Assembly (NCBI GenBank): GCA_947461425.1
Contig: CANHKZ010000009.1
Span: 1 to 39,937, forward strand
Source: Flavobacteriaceae bacterium
Lineage (GTDB): Bacteria; Bacteroidota; Bacteroidia; Flavobacteriales; Flavobacteriaceae
Length of the DNA stretch: 39,937 nt
Reading direction: 5' to 3'
Numbering within the stretch: position 1 is the stretch's first letter; the number at the start of each line of letters is the position of its first letter. Shown here one piece after another: positions 28,166-36,145 of the stretch. The position numbers and the translations under genes are program-made. A model generated the notes under the pieces. The model did no database searches, had not been told where the DNA came from, and was given only the letters and a program-made list of their open reading frames with translations.

Positions 28166-28276
28166 AAATTAAAAAATTAGGTTAATTAATAAAGTAAATT
28201 TACATTTTATTATAATACAAAAAACATTTTATCGTTTATTTTTAAAAAAAAAAAAGTAAAACAAAAAAAAATAAAT

Positions 28277-29158
28277 ATGTCAAAAACCTTAAAATTATCA
28301 GTAATAACAAGCTTTGCGGGACTTTGGCTAACTTCATACTTATCAAATAAATACCAAACAATTTTAGGTTTTTTTTTAATTTTATCTTTCGGAGTACTTC
28401 ACGGAGCTAATGATTTAGTCCTAATAAGTCACCTAAAATCAGATAAAAAACTCGATTTTGTGAAATTAATCGGAATTTACATACTGATAGTTGGAATTTC
28501 TGTACTCCTATTCACTAATATTCCTGTACTGGCTTTATCACTTTTTATTCTTGTTAGTAGCTACCATTTTGGCGAACAACATTGGAATGAAATTATTACG
28601 TTAAAAAAAAACCTCCTAATATTACTATTTCAATTCAATTATGGATTGCTTATATTGGTTCTTTTATTTTATTTTAATAGTAAAGAAGTAATCGAAATCA
28701 TTAAAGAAATTACTCAATATACGATATCAGAAATTTATATTGAGAGTGCAGTCCTGGTAGCGTTGCTTTTTTTTGCTATTTCTTCAATTAGAATGTGTTT
28801 TTTATCTAGAAGATTTAAAAACAAGATAATTGAGCAATTGTTTTATTTAATTGTTTTGGCAATTGTGTTTAAAGCTTCTGGTTTAATTTGGGGATTTACC
28901 ATCTACTTTATTTTTTGGCATAGCATTCCGTCTTTAAATGATCAACTAAGGTTTTTATATGGATCAGCCACATGGTCAGATTTTAAAAAGTATTTTAAAA
29001 CAGCCTTTGTTTACTGGATTATTTCATTAGTGGGGATTTTTGCATTGTATTTTATTGCCAAAGATATGCTCGTATTTGACGCTTTATTCTTTGCTTTTTT
29101 AGCCTCAATAACTTTCCCTCATTTTATTGTAATATTTAATATGTATAAAAACAAATAA
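28277..29158 (+). CDS. blh: Brp/Blh-type beta-carotene 15,15'-dioxygenase
   Basis: 293-aa integral membrane enzyme that cleaves beta-carotene to two retinals, supplying the rhodopsin chromophore. The iron-ligand histidines of the family can be placed: His42 in VLHGANDL, His97 and His102 in SSYHFGEQHWNE, His215 in FIFWHSIPSL, and possibly His282 in TFPHFIV. The polypeptide is hydrophobic throughout. It is divergent from the rhodopsin gene with a 111-bp gap. Carotenoid genes (crtEBIY) are not in the window and must be elsewhere for retinal to be made. Confidence 0.95.
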   Translation: MSKTLKLSVITSFAGLWLTSYLSNKYQTILGFFLILSFGVLHGANDLVLISHLKSDKKLDFVKLIGIYILIVGISVLLFTNIPVLALSLFILVSSYHFGEQHWNEIITLKKNLLILLFQFNYGLLILVLLFYFNSKEVIEIIKEITQYTISEIYIESAVLVALLFFAISSIRMCFLSRRFKNKIIEQLFYLIVLAIVFKASGLIWGFTIYFIFWHSIPSLNDQLRFLYGSATWSDFKKYFKTAFVYWIISLVGIFALYFIAKDMLVFDALFFAFLASITFPHFIVIFNMYKNK

Positions 29159-29165
29159 AATCAAG

Positions 29166-29969
29166 TTAAAGTTTATAATGTTTCATAAGTAATTTTTCAT
29201 AGATATTATCTGGAAGTATTCTTTTAAGTACAATCGAAAATTTTTGCATAAATGCTCCAACTTTATAATGAATTTTTGGATTTTTTTCTTGAATAATTTG
29301 GAATACTGCTTCAGCCATTTCATTTGGATTACTCCCACTATTTACATGATCATCCATCGTTCTTAAAACTGTTCCATAAGTAAGTTCATAATCAGAACCT
29401 TGAACTACTGGTGCATGAAATCTTCCTGCTGCAATATTAGTTGCAAAATCGCCAGGCGCAACATTGGTAATTTGGATACCAAAAGACTTGACTTCCATTC
29501 GCAATGCCTCAGTTATTAATTCTAAAGCACCTTTAGAAGCTGAATATACACTTCGATAAGGCAATCCCATATAACCAGCAATACTGGTGATGTTAATAAT
29601 TAAACCTGAATTTTGAGCGCGCATTTGGGGTAAAACAGATTGAATAACTGCAATTGGACCAAAGAAATTAGTTTCAAAATTATTTTTGATTTCCTTCATT
29701 GGAATTTCTTCCAAAGGACCGGTTATTCCTATACCTGCATTATTTATTACTATATCAATTTTTCCTTTTTCTTGAATAATTTTGGCAACAGCCAAATGAA
29801 TAGAATCTACATTTCGAACATCTAAAGTGACTAGAGGAAAAATTGAGTCAAGAACCAATTCAGGATTTCTACTAGTACCATAAATAATGAAACCTTTTTT
29901 ATGTAAAAACTCTCCAATAGATTTTCCTATTCCCGAAGACCCACCCGTAATTAATACTACTTTACTCAT
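29166..29969 (-). CDS. Short-chain dehydrogenase/reductase
   Basis: 267-aa classical SDR. The cofactor motif is TGGSSGIGKSIG (8-19), NNAG is at 76-79, and the catalytic Ser129, Tyr142 and Lys146 lie in NITSIAGY and YSASKGA. GTSRN after strand 2 suggests NADP(H) preference. The C-terminal region (...RILPDNIYEKLLMKHYKL) is typical of SDRs acting on lipids or retinol-like substrates, but the substrate is unknown. Convergent with blh, 7 bp apart; adjacency to a retinal-forming enzyme invites, but does not prove, a retinal/retinol role. Confidence 0.9.
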   Translation of the reverse strand: MSKVVLITGGSSGIGKSIGEFLHKKGFIIYGTSRNPELVLDSIFPLVTLDVRNVDSIHLAVAKIIQEKGKIDIVINNAGIGITGPLEEIPMKEIKNNFETNFFGPIAVIQSVLPQMRAQNSGLIINITSIAGYMGLPYRSVYSASKGALELITEALRMEVKSFGIQITNVAPGDFATNIAAGRFHAPVVQGSDYELTYGTVLRTMDDHVNSGSNPNEMAEAVFQIIQEKNPKIHYKVGAFMQKFSIVLKRILPDNIYEKLLMKHYKL

Positions 29970-30024
29970 CTAAATTTATTTGGATCTAAAAATAGTTAAA
30001 AATATTTTCCTTGATAGTCCTAAA

Positions 30025-30050
30025 ACAAAAAAATCTTCCGAAGGAAGATT
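30025..30050 (-). terminator. Terminator downstream of ffs
   Basis: AATCTTCC (30032-30039), GAA loop, GGAAGATT (30043-30050), with a U-run on the minus strand (A7 at 30026-30032). It adds to the U6 run directly after the SRP RNA (30051-30056). Confidence 0.85.
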
Positions 30051-30056
30051 AAAAAA

Positions 30057-30152
30057 GTGGCAAGCGACCTACATCGCACCGCTCAACCACGTACCCTTGC
30101 TATGTTCCCATCCTGGGGGAGTCTGCAGGAGCTGGTCGTGTAGGACTTGCCA
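30057..30152 (-). ncRNA. ffs: Signal recognition particle RNA (small bacterial 4.5S type)
   Basis: RNA scaffold that binds Ffh for membrane protein targeting. On the minus strand the conserved apical domain reads CCCAGGATGGGAACATAGCA: GGAA tetraloop closed by AUG/CAU, preceded by CAGG and followed by AGCA, the Ffh-binding asymmetric loop. The outer ends pair as GGCAAG (30151-30146) with CTTGCC (30064-30059), giving a single long hairpin of about 96 nt. No Alu domain is present. Ends are estimated from pairing and from the -7 box. Confidence 0.92.
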
Positions 30153-30155
30153 AGG

Positions 30156-30185
30156 CAAATATACAACCTTTTTATATTTTTGCAA
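30156..30185 (-). promoter_or_regulatory. Predicted promoter of ffs
   Basis: Minus strand TTG (30185-30183), a 19-bp spacer and TATATTTG (30163-30156) match the Bacteroidota consensus; the -7 box ends 4 bp before the inferred RNA 5' end. Confidence 0.7.
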
Positions 30186-30190
30186 GTGCA

Positions 30191-30221
30191 TTGCTACTAA
30201 TAAAATAAGGTTGTATATTCG
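30191..30221 (+). promoter_or_regulatory. Possible promoter of the glutaminyl cyclase gene
   Basis: TTG (30191-30193), a 20-bp spacer and TATATTCG (30214-30221), one mismatch to TAnnTTTG, 19 bp before the ATG. Confidence 0.4.
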
Positions 30222-30240
30222 ACTATTCAAATTTTAAACT

Positions 30241-31293
30241 ATGAAAAAGTATAACTTCTTATTTATCATTTTATTAGGGATGATTTTAGCTAATTGTGGA
30301 GGAGCCAAAAAAGAAAACAATAGCCTATTTAGTTTTGATACTACTAATTTTAAAGAACAGTACCAAACTCCAGAGTCGATTGAATTGAATCTATTGAATC
30401 CAAATTCAAAAACAGTAGATAGTGTAATTTATTATGTAAACGAAACTAAAATTGGAACTACTAAAGGATTAGGTAAACTCACTTTTGCCTTCAAAGACCA
30501 AAAACTTGGCTATCAAAATCTAAAAGCTTTAGTTTACTTTGAAGGAGAAAACGTTGAGATTAATGATAGAGTAGAATTAGTATCAAATGTAGAACCTAAA
30601 TTATTAAAATACAGTATTATAAATACTTTTGCCCACGACACTACTTCATTCACAGAAGGTCTGGAATTTCATAATGATACTTTATTTGAAAGTACGGGGC
30701 AAAAAGGAGCTTCCTATTTTAGAAAATACGATTATAAGACAGGTAGAGTTTTCAATCAAACCAATTTAGATTCTAAATATTTCGGAGAAGGTATTACCAT
30801 TATCAATAACAAATTATACCAATTAACTTGGCAAGAAAAAACTGGATTTATCTATAATGCAACAACCTTAAAGTTAGAAAAAACCTTCACTTACAAAAAA
30901 GATATTGAAGGATGGGGAATGACTAATGACGAAAAATTTATCTATCAAACAGACGGAACCGAAAAAATTTGGAAAATGGATCCTACTACTTTAGAAATGA
31001 TAGATTACATCAATGTGTATTCGGGAAATGCAAAAATAAAATCAATCAATGAGTTAGAATGGATTAATGGACTAATTTATTCTAATGTATGGCAAAAAGA
31101 CGCTATTGCGGTTGTAAACCCATTAAGTGGTGCTGTTGAAGGAATTTTAGACTTATCAGGTTTGCGAAAATTAGTAAATAATTCAACCGCAGAAGTACTA
31201 AATGGAATTGCATACAACCCTAAAACCAAAACAATATTCGTAACCGGTAAAAATTGGGACAAAATGTTTGAAATCAAAGTTTCAGAATTATAA
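30241..31293 (+). CDS. Lipoprotein glutaminyl-peptide cyclotransferase
   Basis: 350 aa. The N-terminus MKKYNFLFIILLGMILANCG is a lipoprotein signal with lipobox LANC (Cys19), so the protein is anchored to an outer face of the membrane. After an Ig-like stretch (residues 25-120), the region from about 125 (AHDTTSFTEGLEFHNDTLFE) is a five-bladed beta-propeller of the plant-type glutamine cyclotransferase family; FTEGLEF carries the conserved Glu. It converts N-terminal Gln of peptides to pyroglutamate. It ends at a strong bidirectional terminator. Confidence 0.9.
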   Translation: MKKYNFLFIILLGMILANCGGAKKENNSLFSFDTTNFKEQYQTPESIELNLLNPNSKTVDSVIYYVNETKIGTTKGLGKLTFAFKDQKLGYQNLKALVYFEGENVEINDRVELVSNVEPKLLKYSIINTFAHDTTSFTEGLEFHNDTLFESTGQKGASYFRKYDYKTGRVFNQTNLDSKYFGEGITIINNKLYQLTWQEKTGFIYNATTLKLEKTFTYKKDIEGWGMTNDEKFIYQTDGTEKIWKMDPTTLEMIDYINVYSGNAKIKSINELEWINGLIYSNVWQKDAIAVVNPLSGAVEGILDLSGLRKLVNNSTAEVLNGIAYNPKTKTIFVTGKNWDKMFEIKVSEL

Positions 31294-31312
31294 GTACTAG
31301 AATTAAAATAAC

Positions 31313-31343
31313 AAAAAAAGGGAGCTAATAGCTCCCTTTTTTT
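31313..31343. terminator. Bidirectional terminator
   Basis: A7, GGGAGCTA, A/T centre, TAGCTCCC, T7. It lies between the convergent glutaminyl cyclase and coiled-coil genes. Confidence 0.9.
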
Positions 31344-31357
31344 ATAACTAATAAAAA

Positions 31358-32233
31358 TTATCTTAAAGAAAAAGACGTCTTAGATACGAGCTCTGATTTA
31401 TCATAAACATTAACTGTATAGGTACCTTTTACAAATTTACTACCTGCTAAGTCTTCTGAAACATTTACTGTTTTGTTTTCGTATTTTACATTAGTTGTAA
31501 AGCTGTAAGTTAAAGATTTTGTTCCAAAATTTTCCACTTTCTTTTCTCCTACTACATTGTTTTCACTATCAATAACTTGAACAAAATATGTTTTTGTACC
31601 TGATTTAGCAATTTTATTTTCTGCTATCGTAAAACTAACTTTTAAAATATCTGCTCTATTTGCTTTTTCAGTTGCAATTTGTTTACCAGAGCTTCTCACT
31701 ATAAATGCAGCTCCATTAGTATTCAAAACAGATAAAATAGATCCTTTTTCAACAGTTTTTGCTAAATCAGAATTTTGAGAAGTCAATACTTCATTTGCTT
31801 TTTTAGACTCAACTAAAACAACTTTTGTACTATCACGTTGGATTGTTAGAGTAACATTTTGCTTTTTCAGGTTATCATTCTCAGCGATTAAAACTTTCAT
31901 ATTACTTTGCAAAGAAGTCAATTGGGATTTAAATTTAGAAATATCTCCATTAGATTTTTTTAAATCTGACATCAATGCAACTACTTTATCTCTTTCTTTG
32001 ATCAATTCTTCTGACATAGATGTATTTTCAGCAATTGCAGTGTCATAAGTTGCTTTCAATGCGAGTAAATCTTTCATTACTGATTCTTTCTCAGTTAATG
32101 TAGTTTTTAATTCTGTTCTTACGATTTCAGCATCAGTTGACATTTTGAAAATATAACCTAAACTTCCCAAAAGCAATAGTAATAATACAATTACAATTGC
32201 TTTCAAATTTGTATTGCTTTTTTGATCTTCCAT
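31358..32233 (-). CDS. Membrane-anchored coiled-coil protein of unknown function
   Basis: 291 aa. The N-terminal anchor AIVIVLLLLLLGSLGYIF (residues 13-30) follows a short polar cytoplasmic start, so the rest is probably periplasmic. Residues 35-160 form a long predicted coiled coil rich in Lys/Glu/Leu/Ser. Residues 165-291 look like a beta-sandwich domain (FIVRSSGKQ, TYFVQVIDSENNVVGEKK, GTYTVNVYDKSELVSKTSF). I do not recognise a named family; such architecture suits an envelope scaffold or adaptor. It has its own well-matched promoter and terminator. Confidence 0.85.
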   Translation of the reverse strand: MEDQKSNTNLKAIVIVLLLLLLGSLGYIFKMSTDAEIVRTELKTTLTEKESVMKDLLALKATYDTAIAENTSMSEELIKERDKVVALMSDLKKSNGDISKFKSQLTSLQSNMKVLIAENDNLKKQNVTLTIQRDSTKVVLVESKKANEVLTSQNSDLAKTVEKGSILSVLNTNGAAFIVRSSGKQIATEKANRADILKVSFTIAENKIAKSGTKTYFVQVIDSENNVVGEKKVENFGTKSLTYSFTTNVKYENKTVNVSEDLAGSKFVKGTYTVNVYDKSELVSKTSFSLR

Positions 32234-32257
32234 TTTTAGTTTTTTTATTTATTATGA

Positions 32258-32287
32258 CAAAAATAATAATATATCCATACTACACAA
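32258..32287 (-). promoter_or_regulatory. Predicted promoter of the coiled-coil protein gene
   Basis: Minus strand TTG (32287-32285), a 19-bp spacer and TATTTTTG (32265-32258), 24 bp before the ATG. Confidence 0.65.
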
Positions 32288-32308
32288 GGTTTTTTGACAC
32301 ATTTATAG

Positions 32309-32316
32309 TATTTTTG
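32309..32316 (+). promoter_or_regulatory. Predicted -7 box of the arginase-family gene
   Basis: TATTTTTG is a perfect TAnnTTTG match, 16 bp before the ATG; no TTG at standard spacing. Confidence 0.4.
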
Positions 32317-32332
32317 ATCAAATTTTTTTACA

Positions 32333-33412
32333 ATGGATAAAATAATTCCTTTTACAATAACCGATCTTGGCAAAATTACAAATCATAGAAATGGTGAGAT
32401 AAAATTTGGTGAAAAAATGATTACTATACCAAAAGGAATTGAACCAATAGAATTCCTTTCAAGTTGTGATGCTAAATATGTTTTATTTGGAATTCCTGAA
32501 GATATTGGAATTAGAGCTAACTATGGTAGACCAGGAGCAGCTTCAGCTTGGAACAGCGCTATAAAAAGTATTGCTAATATTCAGCATAATCGCTTTAGCA
32601 AAGGAAACCAAATTGTAATTTTAGGAACACTTAATGTGGCTACAGAAATGGCAGAAGTAGAAAACTTAGACTTTAATGATATAGATGATCGTTCTAAGTT
32701 AAGCCAACTGGTTGAAAAAATTGACAAAGAAGTTTCTAATATTGTTTTCAATATTGTTAAATTGGGAAAAACACCAATTATTATTGGTGGAGGTCATAAT
32801 AATGCTTATGGAAATATTAAAGGGACCGCTTTGGCCAAGGGCAAACCAGTTAACGCTATTAATTTTGACGCACATTCAGATTTTAGAATCTTGGAGGGAC
32901 GCCATAGCGGGAATGCTTTTTCTTATGCTTTTGAAGAGGGTTTCTTGAAAAAATATTTTGTATTTGGTTTACATGAAAACCATGTGTCCAAAAGCGTTTT
33001 AGATACATTTAAAAAAATTGAAGACAGGGTGCGGTATGTCACTTATGACAGCATAAGTATTCGAAGAGAAAAAGATTTTGAGATAGAAATGACTAATGCT
33101 TTGGATTTTATTAATAATGATCCTTTTGGACTTGAAGTTGACTTGGGCGCTATTCCTAACATAGCTAGTAGTACCATGACACTTACAGGTTTTTCGGTAG
33201 AAGAATTAAGACAATTTGTGTCCTATTTTGGGAAATTTAAAAATGCAACCTATTTACATCTTTGCGAAGGAGCTCCGGATTTAGGTGAACAAAAGAATGA
33301 TCATCTTGTTGGTAAAATTATAGGGCATTTGATTACCGATTTTATAAAATCAAATAACGAAACTGAATTGTTGCACCAAACGATTGTTCCTAATTGGATG
33401 CATCAAAAATAA
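32333..33412 (+). CDS. Arginase/agmatinase/formimidoylglutamase family protein
   Basis: 359-aa ureohydrolase-fold protein. The manganese motifs are GGGH (His155, in IIGGGHNNAYG) and NFDAHSDFR (Asp179, His181, Asp183). The third motif, normally DxDxxDP, reads GLEVDLGAIPN, so Glu268 replaces the first Asp and only Asp270 is retained. An N-terminal extension of about 45 residues precedes the fold. This divergent branch is common in Bacteroidota and is usually annotated as formimidoylglutamase. With speA in the window, an agmatine-cleaving role is possible, but no speB-type sequence evidence supports it over other guanidino or formimino substrates. Confidence 0.85.
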   Translation: MDKIIPFTITDLGKITNHRNGEIKFGEKMITIPKGIEPIEFLSSCDAKYVLFGIPEDIGIRANYGRPGAASAWNSAIKSIANIQHNRFSKGNQIVILGTLNVATEMAEVENLDFNDIDDRSKLSQLVEKIDKEVSNIVFNIVKLGKTPIIIGGGHNNAYGNIKGTALAKGKPVNAINFDAHSDFRILEGRHSGNAFSYAFEEGFLKKYFVFGLHENHVSKSVLDTFKKIEDRVRYVTYDSISIRREKDFEIEMTNALDFINNDPFGLEVDLGAIPNIASSTMTLTGFSVEELRQFVSYFGKFKNATYLHLCEGAPDLGEQKNDHLVGKIIGHLITDFIKSNNETELLHQTIVPNWMHQK

Positions 33413-33426
33413 TAACACTATCTTTG
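33394..33426 (+). promoter_or_regulatory. Predicted promoter of the DEAD-box helicase gene
   Basis: TTG (33394-33396), a 22-bp spacer and TATCTTTG (33419-33426), 44 bp before the helicase ATG; the -33 element lies inside the 3' end of the preceding gene. Confidence 0.6.
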
Positions 33427-33470
33427 TTTGATATTGCTGCAATTACAGTAGCATATTTAATAATAAAATT

Positions 33471-34721
33471 ATGTTATTCGAAGATTTATTACTTTCAAAA
33501 AGTATCCAAAAAGCCGTTTATGAAGAAGGCTATACCCATCCCACTCCTATTCAAGAACAATCTATACCTATTGTTTTATCAGGGAGAGATTTAATTGGAT
33601 GTGCACAAACAGGTACCGGAAAAACAGCAGCATTTGCTATTCCCATTATTCATCAATTACACCGAATTGTAGGATCGTCTAAAAAGGCTAAAGAGATTAG
33701 AGCGTTAATTGTAACTCCAACTCGCGAATTAGCGGTTCAAATTGGTCAAAATTTTGATACCTACGCTAAATATACTAATCTAACACAGATTACCCTTTTT
33801 GGTGGCGTTTCGCAAGTACCACAAGTTGACACTTTAAAAAAGGGAGTTGACGTTGTAATTGCTACGCCTGGAAGATTATTGGATTTACACAAACAAGGTT
33901 TTATCAATTTCGATAATTTACATACTCTTGTATTGGACGAAGCTGATCAAATGTTGGATATGGGATTTATAAATGATGTAAAAAAAATTGTCAAGCTTAC
34001 GCCCAACAACCGTCAAACATTACTATTTTCTGCCACGATGCCAATTGCAATTCGTGAATTAGCAGAAATGTTTTTGAAAGATCCAGCAAAAGTGGAGGTC
34101 TCGCCTGTTTCTTCAACAGCAGAAAAAATAGAACAACGCATTTATTTTGTAGAAAAAACAGAAAAAAGAAATTTGTTGTATCATTTGATTAAAAATGAAA
34201 ATTTGTCAGACGTATTGGTTTTTTCTAGAACCAAACATGGAGCAGACAATGTGGTGAAAGCTTTGCGCAAAAATAATATAGCTGCCGAAGCCATTCACGG
34301 AGACAAATCTCAAAACGCGAGACAACGCGTTTTAGAAGCATTTAAAAATAAAGAAGTGGGTGTTCTTGTAGCAACCGATATTGCTGCTCGTGGTATTGAT
34401 ATTGATCAATTACCGTTTGTAATCAATTTTGACTTACCTAATATCCCTGAAACTTATGTACACCGGATTGGTAGAACTGGTCGTGCTGGAAATGGCGGAA
34501 TTGCGATTTCTTTTTGCAGTAAAGACGAAGAGCCTTACTGGAAAGACATTCAAAAATTAATTAAAGTGGATGTTAAAACCATTACAGACCATCCTTATCC
34601 ATGGCATTCTGGTGGACCCGAAGCTGTCGCAAGTTTACCTAATAACTCCAACCGAAGTGGAGGAGCCCACAAATCGAGAAAATCAACCGCATCAAAACAA
34701 AACAAAAAACGTTGGTATTAA
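33471..34721 (+). CDS. DEAD-box RNA helicase (RhlE-like)
   Basis: 416 aa. Motifs in order: Q motif HPTPIQEQSIP, I AQTGTGKTAA, Ia TPTRELAVQ, Ib TPGRLLDL, II LDEADQML, III FSATMP, IV LVFSRTKHGAD, V ATDIAARGIDI, VI HRIGRTGRAG. The tail is short and basic (KSRKSTASKQNKKRWY), as in RhlE proteins that act in ribosome assembly or RNA decay, often under cold stress. The last codons form part of the terminator. Confidence 0.95.
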   Translation: MLFEDLLLSKSIQKAVYEEGYTHPTPIQEQSIPIVLSGRDLIGCAQTGTGKTAAFAIPIIHQLHRIVGSSKKAKEIRALIVTPTRELAVQIGQNFDTYAKYTNLTQITLFGGVSQVPQVDTLKKGVDVVIATPGRLLDLHKQGFINFDNLHTLVLDEADQMLDMGFINDVKKIVKLTPNNRQTLLFSATMPIAIRELAEMFLKDPAKVEVSPVSSTAEKIEQRIYFVEKTEKRNLLYHLIKNENLSDVLVFSRTKHGADNVVKALRKNNIAAEAIHGDKSQNARQRVLEAFKNKEVGVLVATDIAARGIDIDQLPFVINFDLPNIPETYVHRIGRTGRAGNGGIAISFCSKDEEPYWKDIQKLIKVDVKTITDHPYPWHSGGPEAVASLPNNSNRSGGAHKSRKSTASKQNKKRWY

Positions 34722-34738
34722 ATACCAACGTTTTTTTT
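34704..34738 (+). terminator. Terminator overlapping the helicase stop codon
   Basis: CGTTGGTATT (34710-34719) and AATACCAACG (34721-34730) pair, flanked by A6 and T8. The stop TAA (34719-34721) lies at the apex, so the stem's left arm encodes the last three residues Arg-Trp-Tyr. It may also serve the convergent symporter gene. Confidence 0.85.
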
Positions 34739-34759
34739 ATATAATAGAATGAAAACGGA

Positions 34760-36025
34760 TTAATTTTCAATTTCAATTTTATCCTCCCATTGTCCTACTA
34801 CAGAAGTGGCTAAAGCATTTCCTAAAACATTTGTAGCGGATCTAAACATATCACAGAAATGATCGATAGGTAAAATCAATGCTATCCCTTCAATTGGGAT
34901 GTCAAACATACCACATGTAGCAGCAACAACCACCAAACTTGCCCTTGGGACTCCCGCAATTCCTTTACTTGTTAGCATTAAAACTAACAACATTGTCATT
35001 TGAGTTCCTAAATCCAAGTCGATGCCATAGGCTTGAGCAATAAAAATACTAGCAAATGTCATGTACATCATACTTCCATCTAAATTAAATGAATATCCTA
35101 AAGGCAACATGAAAGAAACTATTTTATCTTTTACACCAAAACGTTCCAATTCTTCTGTTAATTTCGGAAATACAGCTTCACTACTTGTGGTACCAAAAGC
35201 TACTATTAGCGGACTAGAAATTCTTTTTAGTAAAACTGTCATTCTCGATTTTAGGAAAATATATCCTATGAAAATAAGTACCACCCATAAAGATGAAATC
35301 CCAATTAAAAAAGAACCAAAGTATTTGAAATAAGTAATTGCTAATTCTTGAAAATCACGAACGGCAAACACTCCTGCAATAGCACCAAATACGCCAATTG
35401 GTGCAAACTTCATTACATAATTTACCATTTTTAAAACGATATGCGATGTTTTATCTAAGGCATTAACAACTGGTTTAACTGAGTCTCCTATGGCTGCTGC
35501 AGCTAGTCCAAAAAAGATAGAAAAAATTACAATTTGCAATATTTCGTTAGTAGCCAAAGCTTCAAAAATACTTTTTGGAACTATATGTTCAATAAAATTT
35601 TCAAAAGATAAAGTAGTTGTTTTTGCAGTAACTTCAGAAGCAGTGGTTAAATCAACATTAGAAAGATTCAATCCTACTCCTGGTTGTAAGATATTTACAA
35701 AAAACATTCCTAATAATAATGAAATAAACGAAGCAGTAAAAAACCAACCCAAGGCTTTTCCGCCAATACGTCCTACAGCTTTTATATCTCCAAGCTTTGC
35801 AATACCAACAACTAATGTAGTGAATACAAGAGGTGAAATAATCATTTGTACCAATCTAATAAAAACTGTTGCTAGCATTTTTATCTTTGAACTGAACGTT
35901 TGCGCAATTTCAACTGAAAAATTAGAGTGAATTACTATTCCTAAAATAGCACCTATAATCATAGCGACAAGAATTTGTCCTGTAAGACCTGATAAAAAGG
36001 AGGGTTTTGATGAAGAATCTTTCAT
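34760..36025 (-). CDS. Dicarboxylate/glutamate:cation symporter (DAACS family)
   Basis: 421-aa inner-membrane protein. It contains the hairpin serine-rich motif AFGTTSSEAVFPKL (HP1), the NMDGT-equivalent FNLDGSMMYMT in TM7, and the HP2 region SKGIAGVPRASLVV, all of the GltP/DctA family. It imports glutamate, aspartate or C4-dicarboxylates with protons or sodium. The sequence does not settle the substrate. Two tandem TTGGTTAA units (36031-36046) lie just upstream of the start. Confidence 0.93.
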   Translation of the reverse strand: MKDSSSKPSFLSGLTGQILVAMIIGAILGIVIHSNFSVEIAQTFSSKIKMLATVFIRLVQMIISPLVFTTLVVGIAKLGDIKAVGRIGGKALGWFFTASFISLLLGMFFVNILQPGVGLNLSNVDLTTASEVTAKTTTLSFENFIEHIVPKSIFEALATNEILQIVIFSIFFGLAAAAIGDSVKPVVNALDKTSHIVLKMVNYVMKFAPIGVFGAIAGVFAVRDFQELAITYFKYFGSFLIGISSLWVVLIFIGYIFLKSRMTVLLKRISSPLIVAFGTTSSEAVFPKLTEELERFGVKDKIVSFMLPLGYSFNLDGSMMYMTFASIFIAQAYGIDLDLGTQMTMLLVLMLTSKGIAGVPRASLVVVAATCGMFDIPIEGIALILPIDHFCDMFRSATNVLGNALATSVVGQWEDKIEIEN

Positions 36026-36145
36026 TTTTTTTGGTTAATTGGTTAATTCTTATAAAAATATTATATTATTTATTGTAAGGAGTTAAGTAAAACGGCCCTT
36101 TTCAGTAAAAAGATAGAGCTCAGCAGAAAATTGATTCTTACTGTT

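Noticed and set aside
28194..28203. GTAAATTTAC palindrome between rhodopsin and blh as a light-response operator
   Set aside because: A 10-bp A/T-rich palindrome is expected by chance here; there is a single copy and no regulator nearby. Only comparison with other rhodopsin loci could revive it.
29980..30237. Plus-strand 85-aa open frame
   Set aside because: It runs antisense through the SRP RNA and its terminator, is Cys/Arg-rich without domain, and has no promoter.
36031..36046. Tandem TTGGTTAA repeat before the symporter start
   Set aside because: Only two 8-bp units in A/T-rich leader; no palindrome or promoter overlap that would support an operator.
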